Assembly: GCF_014648875.1 (NCBI RefSeq)
Contig: NZ_BMRY01000003.1
Coordinates: forward strand, 248,001 to 312,000
Source of the DNA: Streptomyces parvus
GTDB taxonomy: Bacteria > Actinomycetota > Actinomycetes > Streptomycetales > Streptomycetaceae
DNA length: 64,000 nt
Direction of reading: 5' to 3'
Part shown: piece after piece, positions 45,994 through 55,211 of the stretch
How the letters are laid out: each line of letters starts with the position of its first letter
How positions within the stretch are numbered: the stretch's first letter is position 1
The notes under the pieces: generated by a model
The model's database searches: none
The model's input: only the letters and a program-made list of their open reading frames with translations
What the model was told of the DNA's origin: nothing
Made by a program: the position numbers and the translations under genes

Positions 45994-46009
45994 TGTGAAC
46001 GCGTTCACA
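45994..46009. promoter_or_regulatory. Rex operator (ROP) upstream of cydA
   Basis: TGTGAACGCGTTCACA is an exact 16-bp palindrome and matches the Rex consensus of S. coelicolor. Rex represses cyd genes when NADH/NAD+ is low and leaves the DNA when NADH binds, for example on oxygen limitation. Confidence 0.93.
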
Positions 46010-46094
46010 AGCGTGCCCTGTTTTCTCCCGTAATCGGGGGAATCAAAGGGGCATAGTGCCGGTATGACCACGGCGATGTAAGGAGACTGACGAC

Positions 46095-47606
46095 GTGGAC
46101 CTAGCTCTGGCGCCGGAGACCCTGGCGCGATGGCAGTTCGGCATCACCACCGTCTACCACTTCCTCTTCGTCCCCCTGACGATCTCGCTCGCCGCGCTCA
46201 CCGCCGGCCTGCAGACCGCCTGGGTGCGGACGGAGAAGGAGAAGTACCTCAGGGCGACCAAGTTCTGGGGCAAGCTGTTCCTGATCAACATCGCCATGGG
46301 CGTCGTCACGGGCATCGTCCAGGAGTTCCAGTTCGGGATGAACTGGTCCGACTACTCGCGCTTCGTCGGCGACATCTTCGGCGCTCCGCTCGCCTTCGAG
46401 GCGCTGATCGCCTTCTTCTTCGAGTCCACCTTCATCGGTCTGTGGATCTTCGGCTGGGACAAGCTGCCGAAGAAGATCCACCTGGCCTGCATGTGGATGG
46501 TCTCGATCGGCACGATCCTCTCCGCCTACTTCATCCTGGCCGCCAACTCCTGGATGCAGCACCCGGTGGGCTACCGGATCAACGAGGAGCGCGGCCGCGC
46601 CGAGCTCACCGACTTCTGGCGGGTGCTCACCCAGGACACCGCGGTCACCCAGTTCTTCCATACCATCACGGCGGCGTTCCTGGTCGGCGGGGCCTTCATG
46701 GTCGGTATCGCCGCGTTCCACCTGGCGCGCAAGAAGCACATCCCGGTGATGCGGACCTCGCTGCGTCTGGGGCTGATCACCGTCGTGGTCGCCGGACTGC
46801 TCACCGCCGTCAGCGGCGACAGCCTCGCCAAGGTCATGTTCCGGCAGCAGCCGATGAAGATGGCCGCCGCCGAGGCCCTGTGGGACGGCCAGGAGCGGGC
46901 GCCCTTCTCGATATTCGCGTACGGGGACGTCAGCAAGGGCCACAACTCCGTGGAGATCTCGCTGCCCGGGGTGCTGTCCTTCCTCGCCAACAACGACCCG
47001 AACTCCTATGTCCCGGGCATCAACGACATCAACAAGGAGTCGCAGGAGAAGTACGGGCCCGGCGACTACCGGCCCAACATCCCGGTCGCGTTCTGGAGCT
47101 TCCGGTGGATGATCGGCTTCGGGATGGCCTCCTTCGGCCTCGGCCTCCTGGGGCTCTGGCTGACCCGGAAGAAGTTCCTGCTGCCACCGGCGCTGCGGAC
47201 CGGTGAGGACGAGGTGCCGAACCTCGTCCTGTTCCGGAACAAGGCGCTGAGCCCGAGGCTGACCAAGCTCTACTGGCTCGTCGCGCTCTGGACGCTGCTC
47301 TTCCCGCTGATCGCCAATTCCTGGGGCTGGATCTTCACCGAGATGGGCCGCCAGCCGTGGGTGGTCTACGGCGTGCTGGAGACGCGTGCCGGAGTCTCCC
47401 CCGGTGTCTCGCAGGGCGAGGTCATCACCTCGATGATCGTCTTCACCCTGCTCTACGCGGTGCTCGCCGTGATCGAGGTGAAGCTGCTCGTGAAGTACAT
47501 CAAGGCCGGGCCGCCGGAACTCACCGAGGACGACCTCAACCCGCCCACGAAGATCGGCGGCCACGACGAAGAAGACGCCGACCGGCCGATGGCCTTCTCG
47601 TACTGA
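46095..47606 (+). CDS. cydA: Cytochrome bd ubiquinol/menaquinol oxidase subunit I
   Basis: The 503-residue protein carries the haem sites of cytochrome bd, which oxidises menaquinol and reduces oxygen with high affinity. H22 in TTVYHFLFVPL is the haem b595/d-region ligand position, and the H of QFFHTITAAFLVGG matches the haem b558 ligand. The helix containing WSFRWMIGFGMASFGL carries the Met ligand candidate. The periplasmic Q loop is of the short type. The GTG start is preceded by TAAGGAG. The operon has a Rex operator in front. Confidence 0.96.
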   Translation: MDLALAPETLARWQFGITTVYHFLFVPLTISLAALTAGLQTAWVRTEKEKYLRATKFWGKLFLINIAMGVVTGIVQEFQFGMNWSDYSRFVGDIFGAPLAFEALIAFFFESTFIGLWIFGWDKLPKKIHLACMWMVSIGTILSAYFILAANSWMQHPVGYRINEERGRAELTDFWRVLTQDTAVTQFFHTITAAFLVGGAFMVGIAAFHLARKKHIPVMRTSLRLGLITVVVAGLLTAVSGDSLAKVMFRQQPMKMAAAEALWDGQERAPFSIFAYGDVSKGHNSVEISLPGVLSFLANNDPNSYVPGINDINKESQEKYGPGDYRPNIPVAFWSFRWMIGFGMASFGLGLLGLWLTRKKFLLPPALRTGEDEVPNLVLFRNKALSPRLTKLYWLVALWTLLFPLIANSWGWIFTEMGRQPWVVYGVLETRAGVSPGVSQGEVITSMIVFTLLYAVLAVIEVKLLVKYIKAGPPELTEDDLNPPTKIGGHDEEDADRPMAFSY

Positions 47607-47622
47607 GCACAGGAGCTGAGAG

Positions 47623-48624
47623 ATGGAACTCCACGACGTCTGGTTCGTGCTCATAGCCGTCCTCTGGACCGGCTACTTCTTCCTGGAGGGGTTCGACTTC
47701 GGCATCGGGGTCCTCACCAAACTGCTGGCCCGCGACCGCAAGGAGAAGCGGGTCCTGATCAACACGATCGGGCCCGTCTGGGACGGCAACGAGGTCTGGC
47801 TGCTCACCGCGGGCGGCGCGACCTTCGCCGCCTTCCCCGAGTGGTACGCCACCCTCTTCTCCGGCTTCTACCTGCCGCTGCTGATCATCCTGTTCTGCCT
47901 GATCGTGCGCGGCGTCGCCTTCGAGTACCGCGCCAAGCGGCCCGAGGAACGGTGGCAGACGAACTGGGAGACCGCGATCTTCTGGACCTCCCTGATCCCC
48001 GCCGTGCTGTGGGGGGTGGCGTTCGGGAACATCGTCCGGGGCGTGAAGATCGACGCCGACATGGAGTACGTCGGCAACTTCTGGGATCTCCTCAACCCGT
48101 ACGCGATCCTCGGCGGCCTCGTCACGCTCACCCTCTTCACCTTCCACGGAGCGGTGTTCGCCGGCCTCAAGACGGCGGGCGACATCCGGGTCCGGGCCCG
48201 CGCCCTGGCACTGAAGCTGGGACCCGTCACCGCGGTACTCGCGCTCGGCTTCCTCCTCTGGACCCAGGCCGACAACGGCGACGGCTGGAGCCTGGGAGCC
48301 CTGATCGTGGCGGTGGTGTCGCTGCTGGCCGCGATCGGAGCCGTCGCCAAGGGGCGTGAGGGCTGGTCGTTCGCGTTCTCGGGCGTGACGATCGCGGCGG
48401 CGGTCGCGATGCTCTTCCTGACGCTCTTCCCGAACGTCATGCCGTCCTCGCTGAACGACGCCTGGAACCTCACGGTCACCAACGCCTCGTCCAGCCCGTA
48501 CACGCTCAAGATCATGACCTGGTGTGCGGGCATCGCCACGCCCATCGTGCTGCTCTACCAGAGCTGGACCTACTGGGTCTTCCGCAAGCGTATCGGCACC
48601 CAGCACATCGCCGACGCGCACTGA
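47623..48624 (+). CDS. cydB: Cytochrome bd oxidase subunit II
   Basis: The 333-residue membrane protein is CydB, the structural partner of CydA. LDGFDFGIG-like EGFDFGIGVLTKLLARDR and NTIGPVWDGNEVWLLTAGG are its hallmarks. It starts 16 bp after cydA with GGAGC ahead of the ATG. A hairpin follows the stop and could lower transcription into cydCD. Confidence 0.96.
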   Translation: MELHDVWFVLIAVLWTGYFFLEGFDFGIGVLTKLLARDRKEKRVLINTIGPVWDGNEVWLLTAGGATFAAFPEWYATLFSGFYLPLLIILFCLIVRGVAFEYRAKRPEERWQTNWETAIFWTSLIPAVLWGVAFGNIVRGVKIDADMEYVGNFWDLLNPYAILGGLVTLTLFTFHGAVFAGLKTAGDIRVRARALALKLGPVTAVLALGFLLWTQADNGDGWSLGALIVAVVSLLAAIGAVAKGREGWSFAFSGVTIAAAVAMLFLTLFPNVMPSSLNDAWNLTVTNASSSPYTLKIMTWCAGIATPIVLLYQSWTYWVFRKRIGTQHIADAH

Positions 48625-48631
48625 CTCCGGC

Positions 48632-48667
48632 GAGCTGCCGCGGACCTCGTGAGGCCCGCGGCAGCTC
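48632..48667 (+). terminator. Hairpin between cydB and cydCD
   Basis: GAGCTGCCGCGG and its exact complement form a 12-bp stem, with a CCTC/GAGG inner stem. It lies 7 bp after the cydB stop and 36 bp before the cydCD start. It may be a partial terminator that sets the ratio of oxidase to assembly protein. Confidence 0.65.
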
Positions 48668-48702
48668 CCGATCCCGCAGAGCTCACCGACCCCGCCGGGG
48701 GG

Positions 48703-51700
48703 ATGTTTCACGTGAAACCGATCGATCCGCGTCTGCTCCACCACGCACGGGCCACCCGCCTCTTCCTGGCGGCCGTGGTGTCTCTCGGCCTGGTCGGCGC
48801 CCTGCTGGTGATCGCCCAGGCGATGCTCATCGCCGAGCTCGTGGTGGGCGGTTTCGAGGACGGGCTCACGGTCGCCGAACTGCGCACCCCTCTCCTTCTC
48901 CTCGCGGCGGTCGCGCTCGGCCGGGCGCTGGTCGCCTGGCTCACCGAACTGGCCGCCCATCGCGCCAGCGCGGCCGTGAAGTCCGAACTGCGCGGCCGGC
49001 TCCTGGAGCGGGCCGCGCGGCTGGGCCCCGACTGGCTGAGCGGACAGCGCACCGGTTCGCTGGTCGCGCTGGCGACCCGGGGGATCGACGCGCTCGACGA
49101 CTACTTCGCCCGCTACCTCCCGCAGCTCGGTCTCGCGGTCGTCGTGCCGGTGGCGGTGCTGGCCCGGATCGTCACGGAGGACTGGGTGTCGGCGGCGATC
49201 ATCGTCGTCACCCTGCCGCTCATCCCGCTCTTCATGATCCTGATCGGCTGGGCCACCCAGTCCCGGATGGACCGGCAGTGGCAACTGTTGTCCCGGCTCT
49301 CCGGCCACTTCCTGGACGTCGTCGCCGGACTGCCGACGCTGAAGGTCTTCGGGCGGGCCAAGGCCCAGGCCGAGTCGATCCGCACGATCACCTCCGACTA
49401 CCGCCGGGCTACCCTGCGCACTCTGCGGATCGCCTTCCTCTCCTCCTTCGCGCTGGAGCTGCTGGCGACCCTGTCGGTGGCCCTCGTCGCCGTCACCATC
49501 GGCATGCGGCTCGTCCACGGCGAGCTCGACCTCTACACCGGCCTGGTGGTCCTGATCCTGGCCCCGGAGGCGTATCTGCCGATCCGCCAGGTCGGGGCGC
49601 AGTACCACGCGGCGGCAGAGGGCCTTTCGGCCGCAGAGGAGATCTTCGCGGTCCTGGAGACCGAACCCCGGACCTCGGGCACCGAGGACGCCCCGGACAC
49701 GCTGCGGCTGGAGCTGGCGGACGTGACCGTACGCCATGAGGGGCGCGCCGAACCGTCGTTGGACGCCGCCTCGCTCACCGTGGAGCCGGGGGAGACCGTC
49801 GCCCTGGTCGGCCCGAGCGGCGTCGGCAAGTCCACCCTGCTCAACGTGATCCTGGGCTTCGCCCGGCCCGACGAGGGGCACGTACGGGTCGGGGGCCGGG
49901 ACCTCGCGGACCTGGACCCCGGACGCTGGCGGAGCCGTATCGCCTGGGTCCCCCAGCGCCCCCACCTCTTCGCGGGCACGATCGCCGAGAACGTCCGGCT
50001 CGCCCGGCCCGACGCCGACGACGAGGCGGTCGTCGCGGCGCTGCGGGACGCGGGCGCGTACGACTTCGTCGCCGCCCTGCCGGACGGGATGCTGACCGCG
50101 CTCGGCGAGGACGGGGCCGGGCTCTCGGCGGGCCAGCGCCAGCGCATCGCCCTCGCCCGGGCGTTCCTCGCCGACCGGCCGCTCCTGCTGCTGGACGAGC
50201 CGACCGCGAGCCTGGACGGCGAGAGAGAGGCGGGTATCGTCGACGCCGTACGGAGGCTGGCTGCCGGGCGGACCGTGCTGCTGGTCGTCCACCGCCCGGC
50301 GCTGCTGGCGGTCGCCGACCGCGTGGTGGCGCTGGAGCCGCGCACCGATGCCCGTACGGGGGCGTACGGGGAACCCGCCCGGGGCCTCGCGGCGCCGGGC
50401 CCCGCAGTCCCGGAGCCCCTCGCCGGCGGCGAACTGCCGACCGCCCGCCCCGTGGACTCCCCCGTCTCCCCCGCGCCGGCCGGGACGCGTTCCGGACGGG
50501 TGCTCGCCCGGGTCCGCGCGTCGGCCGGGGACCGGCGCGCACAACTGGCCCTGGCCCTGCTGCTGGGCAGCCTGGCCGTCGGGTCGGCCGTGGGGCTCAT
50601 GGCGGTCTCCGGCTGGCTGATCTCCCGGGCCTCCGAAGAGCCGCCGGTCATGTACTTGATGATGGCGGTCACCGCGACCCGCGCCTTCGGCATCGGGCGG
50701 GCCGTCTTCCGCTACGCCGAACGGCTCGTCTCGCACGACGCCGTGCTGAAGCTCCTCGCCGGCCTGCGCGTCGCCGTCTACCGGGGCCTCGAACGCATCG
50801 CCCCGGCAGGTCTGCGCACCACCCGGAGAGGCGACCTGCTGTCCCGCCTCGTCGCCGACGTGGACGTGCTCCAGGACTACTGGCTGCGCTGGCTGCTGCC
50901 CGCGTCCACCGCCGTCGTGGTGGGGGCCGCCGCCGCCGGGTTCACCGGCTGGCTGCTCCCGGAAGCGGGAGTGATCCTGGCCGTCGGCCTGCTGCTCGCC
51001 GGGGTCGGCGTCCCGCTCGTCAGTGGCGCCTGCGCCCGCCGTACGGAGCGTCAGCTCGCCCCCGCCCGCGCCGCCCTGGCGACCCGGGTCACCGACCTGC
51101 TCGGCGGTACCGCCGAACTGACTGTCGCGGGCGCTCTGCCCGCCCGGCAGGAGCAGCTGCGCGCGGCCGACACGCTCCTGACCCGGATCGCCTCCCGGGC
51201 GGCCGCCGCGACGGCGCTGGGCGGCGGCCTGTCCGCCCTGGTCTGCGGGCTCACCGTCGTGGCCGCCGCGGCCGTCGGTGTCCCCGCCGTCAACGACGGA
51301 CGGCTCTCCGGGGTCGCGCTCGCCGTGGTGGCGCTGACCCCGCTCGCCGCCTTCGAGGCCGTCGCCGGGCTGCCGCTCGCCGTGCAGTACCGCCAGCGCG
51401 TCGCCCGGAGCGCGGAGCGGGTGTTCGAGGTGCTGGACGCCCCCGTACCCGTACAGGAGCCCCGGACCCCGGCCGAGGAGCCCGGCTCGCCCTTCCCTCT
51501 GGAGGTGAGGGGGCTGAGCGCCCACTACCCGGGGGCCGGGCACGACGCGCTGGCCTCGCTCGACCTGACGCTGACGCCCGGACGGCGCATCGCGGTCGTG
51601 GGACCTTCCGGCTCGGGCAAGACGACGCTCGCCCAGGTCCTCCTGCGCTTCCTGGACGCCTCGACGGGGACGTACCGGCTCGGCGGCGTCGAGGCGTCCG

Positions 51701-52230
51701 CGCTGGAATCGGACACGGTCCGGCGCTCGGTAGGGCTGTGCGCCCAGGACGCCCACGTCTTCGACAGCACGATCCGCGAGAACCTGCGGCTGGCCCGGCC
51801 CGGGGCGACCGACGCCGAACTGCGCGACGCGCTCTCCCGGGCCCGGCTCCTGGACTGGGTGCAGGCCCTGCCGGAGGGCCTGGACACGACCGTCGGCGAG
51901 CACGGCGCCCGGCTCTCCGGCGGTCAGCGCCAGCGCCTCGCCCTGGCCCGCGCGCTCCTCGCCGACTTCCCCGTACTCGTCCTGGACGAGCCCGCCGAAC
52001 ACCTGGACCTGCCGACCGCCGACGCCCTCACCGCCGATCTGCTGGCCGCGACCCGGGGGCGCGCGACGGTCCTGATCACCCACCGGCTGACCGGCCTGGA
52101 GGCGGTCGACGAGGTGCTGGTGCTGGACGCGGGCCGGGTCGTCCAGCGCGGACCGTACGCCGAACTGGCTGCCGAGGACGGGCCGCTGCGCCGCATGCTG
52201 GAGCGCGAACGGGAGACGGTGGGGGTGTAG
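48703..52230 (+). CDS. cydCD: CydDC-type fused ABC transporter for cytochrome bd assembly
   Basis: The 1175-residue protein joins two complete ABC exporter halves. Half one (about 1-560) has six helices and an ATPase with Walker A GPSGVGKST (K376), signature LSAGQRQRIALARAF and LLDEPTASLD. Half two (about 600-1175) has Walker A GPSGSGKTT (K973), LSGGQRQRLALARAL and LVLDEPAEHLD. In most bacteria these are separate CydD and CydC, which export thiols or haem precursors needed for cytochrome bd. I chose the ATG inside the parS core (MFHVKPIDPRL). A GTG three codons later or 54 nt earlier is possible, but the latter falls in a hairpin. Confidence 0.92.
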   Translation: MFHVKPIDPRLLHHARATRLFLAAVVSLGLVGALLVIAQAMLIAELVVGGFEDGLTVAELRTPLLLLAAVALGRALVAWLTELAAHRASAAVKSELRGRLLERAARLGPDWLSGQRTGSLVALATRGIDALDDYFARYLPQLGLAVVVPVAVLARIVTEDWVSAAIIVVTLPLIPLFMILIGWATQSRMDRQWQLLSRLSGHFLDVVAGLPTLKVFGRAKAQAESIRTITSDYRRATLRTLRIAFLSSFALELLATLSVALVAVTIGMRLVHGELDLYTGLVVLILAPEAYLPIRQVGAQYHAAAEGLSAAEEIFAVLETEPRTSGTEDAPDTLRLELADVTVRHEGRAEPSLDAASLTVEPGETVALVGPSGVGKSTLLNVILGFARPDEGHVRVGGRDLADLDPGRWRSRIAWVPQRPHLFAGTIAENVRLARPDADDEAVVAALRDAGAYDFVAALPDGMLTALGEDGAGLSAGQRQRIALARAFLADRPLLLLDEPTASLDGEREAGIVDAVRRLAAGRTVLLVVHRPALLAVADRVVALEPRTDARTGAYGEPARGLAAPGPAVPEPLAGGELPTARPVDSPVSPAPAGTRSGRVLARVRASAGDRRAQLALALLLGSLAVGSAVGLMAVSGWLISRASEEPPVMYLMMAVTATRAFGIGRAVFRYAERLVSHDAVLKLLAGLRVAVYRGLERIAPAGLRTTRRGDLLSRLVADVDVLQDYWLRWLLPASTAVVVGAAAAGFTGWLLPEAGVILAVGLLLAGVGVPLVSGACARRTERQLAPARAALATRVTDLLGGTAELTVAGALPARQEQLRAADTLLTRIASRAAAATALGGGLSALVCGLTVVAAAAVGVPAVNDGRLSGVALAVVALTPLAAFEAVAGLPLAVQYRQRVARSAERVFEVLDAPVPVQEPRTPAEEPGSPFPLEVRGLSAHYPGAGHDALASLDLTLTPGRRIAVVGPSGSGKTTLAQVLLRFLDASTGTYRLGGVEASALESDTVRRSVGLCAQDAHVFDSTIRENLRLARPGATDAELRDALSRARLLDWVQALPEGLDTTVGEHGARLSGGQRQRLALARALLADFPVLVLDEPAEHLDLPTADALTADLLAATRGRATVLITHRLTGLEAVDEVLVLDAGRVVQRGPYAELAAEDGPLRRMLERERETVGV
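48705..48718. other. parS site 7, in the first codons of cydCD
   Basis: An exact GTTTCACGTGAAAC covers the G of the ATG and the next four codons, encoding FHVK. ParB binding here would sit on a start site. Confidence 0.92.
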
Positions 52231-52365
52231 GGCGTGGGAACGGAGGTGGCCGCTGCCCTTCATGCCGTGGGGCACGCGCGAGGGGCGTCGGGTGGCCACC
52301 GCCCGACCCGGCATCAGGTGCATTCCCGACTTTCGCCCTGTATCAGCACTTAATAGGCTCGGGCC

Positions 52366-54072
52366 ATGGCAGAGCCCGACCCGAAGGACTCCCTCGACGC
52401 CGCCACCCGGGCCACTCGCAGCCTCCAGGGGCTGTCCACCGAGCTGACCGCACGGGTGCCGCAGCTCCTGGAGGCGATGCGGTCCGTCGGCGCGGGGCTG
52501 GAGCTGCACTCCACCCTGGACCGGATCTGTGAGACGGCCGCCGAGCTCGCCCATGCCCGGTACGCGGCCATCGGCGTCGTCGACGAGCTGGGCGAGGGTC
52601 TTTCGGACTTCGTCACCCACGGCGTTCCGCAGGAGGTGGCCGAGGAGATCGGGCGGCGGCCCGACGGCCACCGGGGCCTGCTCGGCGCGCTCATCCACGA
52701 CCCCGCCCCGGTCCGGCTGGCCGATCTGTCCACCGACCCGCGGTCCGCCGGGTTCCCGCCGGGCCACCCCCGGATGCGGTCCTTCCTCGGGGTGCCCATC
52801 CGGGTCCAGGGCGAGATCTTCGGCAACCTCTACCTCACCGAGAAGCACGGTGGCGCGGAGTTCAGCGACTACGACCTCCACATGGTCCGGGTGCTCGCCA
52901 CGGAGGCCGGGATCGCCATCGGCAACGCCCGGCTGTACGAGGCGGCACGGCAGCGGGAGCACTGGATCGACGGTTCGGTCGCGGTCACGACGGCGCTCCT
53001 GTCGGGCGGGGACGCCGACGAGGCCCTGTCGGTGGTCGCCGAACAGGCCCGCCGGCTCGCGGACGCCGCCGCCGGCATCGTGCTGCTGCCCGCCGAGGAG
53101 GGCGGTCTGGAGATCGTCGCCGTGTCGTCCGACGACCCCTCGTCCTCGCTCGGGGTGATCATCCCGGGCCGGAGCGCGGTGGTGAGGAAACTCCTCGCGG
53201 GCGAGGCGGTGTTCATCGACGACTCGGCCTCCGACGGCCGGATGGTGACGAGGCTGGCCGAGCGGTTCGGCCCCAGCATGCTGCTGCCGCTCCAGAGCGG
53301 CGGCCGGGTGCTCGGCGCGCTGGCCACTCCCCGCTCCCGGGGCGCGCGCCCGTTCACGGAGGCCGAGCGGACGCTCGCCACGCAGTTCGCCTCCCAGGCG
53401 GCGCTGGCGCTGATGATGGCCGAGGCGCAGCGGGACCGGGAGCGGCTCGCGGTGTACGAGGACCGCGACCGGATCGCCCGCGACCTCCACGACCTGGTCA
53501 TCCAGCGGCTGTTCGCCACCGGGATGATGCTGGAGAGCGCCCATCGCAGATCGGTGGTGCCCGAGGTGCGCACGGGTGTCGGCCGGGCGGTCGACGAGCT
53601 GGACGTGACGATCCAGGAGATCCGTACGGCGATCTTCGCGCTCCAGCAGGAGCCGGCCGAGGCCCCGTCGGGGCTGCGTACCCGCGTCCTGCGGGAGATC
53701 AACATGGCGGCCGTCCCGCTCGGCTTCAAGCCCTCGCACCGTTTCCTGGGCCCGGTGGACTCGCTCGTCGGCGAGCTGACCGGCAAGAACCTGGTCGCCG
53801 CGTTGCGCGAGGCCCTCTCCAACGCGTTCCGGCATGCGGAGGCGTCGCTGATCGATGTGGTCGTCGACGCGACGGTGACGCTGCCGGACGGGCGGGCCGC
53901 GGTACGGCTCTCGGTCGCCGACGACGGGGTGGGCATCCCGGAGGGCGGCCGCCGCAGCGGACTGCGCAACCTGGCCCGCCGGGCCGAGTCCCTGGGCGGG
54001 TCGAGCCGGATCGAGCCGGGCGTCGGGGAGGACGGCGGCGGTACGACGGTGGTGTGGGAGGCGCCGTTGTGA
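52366..54072 (+). CDS. GAF-GAF histidine kinase (DevS/DosT-like)
   Basis: The 568-residue cytoplasmic kinase has two GAF domains (about 45-195 and 205-355), then a HisKA_3 dimerisation domain with phospho-acceptor H375 in DRIARDLHDLVIQRL, and an HATPase (NAFRHAEAS, DDGVGIP). GFPPGHPRMRSFLGVPI has H134 at the position that ligates haem in mycobacterial DevS/DosT, so the first GAF domain may sense oxygen or redox state. No response regulator gene is next to it. It follows the cyd operon by 135 bp on the same strand, which suits a low-oxygen role. Confidence 0.88.
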   Translation: MAEPDPKDSLDAATRATRSLQGLSTELTARVPQLLEAMRSVGAGLELHSTLDRICETAAELAHARYAAIGVVDELGEGLSDFVTHGVPQEVAEEIGRRPDGHRGLLGALIHDPAPVRLADLSTDPRSAGFPPGHPRMRSFLGVPIRVQGEIFGNLYLTEKHGGAEFSDYDLHMVRVLATEAGIAIGNARLYEAARQREHWIDGSVAVTTALLSGGDADEALSVVAEQARRLADAAAGIVLLPAEEGGLEIVAVSSDDPSSSLGVIIPGRSAVVRKLLAGEAVFIDDSASDGRMVTRLAERFGPSMLLPLQSGGRVLGALATPRSRGARPFTEAERTLATQFASQAALALMMAEAQRDRERLAVYEDRDRIARDLHDLVIQRLFATGMMLESAHRRSVVPEVRTGVGRAVDELDVTIQEIRTAIFALQQEPAEAPSGLRTRVLREINMAAVPLGFKPSHRFLGPVDSLVGELTGKNLVAALREALSNAFRHAEASLIDVVVDATVTLPDGRAAVRLSVADDGVGIPEGGRRSGLRNLARRAESLGGSSRIEPGVGEDGGGTTVVWEAPL

Positions 54073-54186
54073 GCGGTCGCCTCCTGGGACGCCGGCTGTG
54101 AGGGGTCGCCTCCCCGGGGTGCTGGCTGTGAGAGGGCGCCTCCCCGGGGTGCCGACTGTGAGAGGGCGCCTCCCCGTTGTGCCGAA
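54068..54186. repeat. Four tandem copies of a 29-30 bp repeat
   Basis: Copies start at 54068, 54097, 54127 and 54157, each like TGTGAGAGGGCGCCTCCCCG followed by GGGTGCC. The first overlaps the kinase stop codon. The array fills the gap to the convergent HAD gene. Copies 3 and 4 are the most alike. Confidence 0.8.
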
Positions 54187-54191
54187 AGGTT

Positions 54192-55061
54192 TCAGCGGAG
54201 GGTGGTGCGGCCGTCCGCGCGGGCGGCGAGGATCCGCTCGATGACGAGGGCCACCCCGTCCTCCTCGTTGGTCGCGGTCCGGCCCGTGGCGGCGGCCAGC
54301 GCGTCCGGGTGGGCGTTGCCCATGGCGAAGGAGGCGCCGGCCCAGCTGAGCATCTCGATGTCGTTGGGCATGTCGCCGAAGGCGACCACCTCGGCGGGCG
54401 AGATGCCGCGCTCGGCACAACAGGAGGCGAGTGTGGTGGCCTTGGAGACGCCGAGTCCGCTGACCTCCAGGAGCGCGGACGGGCTGGAGCGGGTGATGGA
54501 CGCCCGGTCGCCGGCCGTCGTACGGGCCAGGTCGAGGAACGCGTCGGGCGCCAGCTCGCTGTGGTGGGCCAGCAGCTTGAGCACGGGCGCGCCGGAGCCC
54601 GGGGTGTCCTCGTGGAGCAGCTTCTCGGCGATGGCGACCGAGGCACCCGGGTCCAGGTGGAACGGCGGATAGGCCGGTTCGTAGTTGATGCCGGTGGTCA
54701 ACTCGACGGCGAAGGAGGTGCCGGGGGCCGCCTCGCGCAGGGTGTGCACGACGTGGAGGGCGGCGTCGCGCTCCAGCGCCCGTACGGCGAGGAGGTCGCC
54801 GTCCGTCCGCAGGTCGGTGACCACGGCGCCGTTGGCGCAGATCGCCGTGCCGTGGCTCTGGACGTGGTTCCTCACGACGTCCATCCAGCGGGCCGGCCTG
54901 CCGGTGACGAAGAAGACCTCGATCCCGGCCTTCTCGGCCGCCGCGAGGGCCGCGACGGTGCGCGCGGACAGGGTCTTGTCGTCGCGCAGCAGGGTGCCGT
55001 CGAGGTCGGTGGCGATCAGCCGGGTCACGGCGGGAAGAGGCGTATCGGTCACTGAGGTCAC
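54192..55061 (-). CDS. HAD-superfamily (Cof-type) phosphatase
   Basis: The 289-residue protein is a HAD-IIB hydrolase. IATDLDGTLLRDD gives the two catalytic aspartates, FFVTGRPARW the second motif, and VVAFGDMPNDIEML the metal-binding Asp pair. Substrates of this group are sugar or nucleotide phosphates. The GTG start has GAGAAT 8 nt upstream, which fits a leaderless transcript. A second GTG lies three codons later. It is convergent with the kinase across the tandem array. Confidence 0.9.
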   Translation of the reverse strand: MTSVTDTPLPAVTRLIATDLDGTLLRDDKTLSARTVAALAAAEKAGIEVFFVTGRPARWMDVVRNHVQSHGTAICANGAVVTDLRTDGDLLAVRALERDAALHVVHTLREAAPGTSFAVELTTGINYEPAYPPFHLDPGASVAIAEKLLHEDTPGSGAPVLKLLAHHSELAPDAFLDLARTTAGDRASITRSSPSALLEVSGLGVSKATTLASCCAERGISPAEVVAFGDMPNDIEMLSWAGASFAMGNAHPDALAAATGRTATNEEDGVALVIERILAARADGRTTLR

Positions 55062-55211
55062 CGGGCCATTCTCGCCCACGAGGGTGCACGGGCGTGCGAA
55101 GGGGCGCACATTTGAGTGGGTGGATGCGCTGATCTGCGGAAAAGTCCCCTGGCATATGCCAACGCCAATCGGGTGGTCGCGGAACGTGGGCACGGTCGTA
55201 GGCTCAGGGGC

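Larger units (their letters stand above)
45791..46094. other. hisC-cydA intergenic region
   Basis: It holds the hisC terminator, a CATAAT −10-like hexamer at 45978-45983, the Rex operator and the cydA ribosome binding site TAAGGAG. The operator would lie just beyond the transcription start. Nothing else is seen. Confidence 0.6.

Noticed and set aside
48649..48702. Longer cydCD start at the GTG 54 nt upstream
   Set aside because: This GTG falls in the loop of the intercistronic hairpin and has no Shine-Dalgarno.
47536..55155. A 2539-residue open frame on the minus strand
   Set aside because: It runs antisense through cydB, cydCD, the kinase and the HAD gene. It is a result of high GC third positions; composition is Gly/Arg/Asp-rich without recognisable domains.
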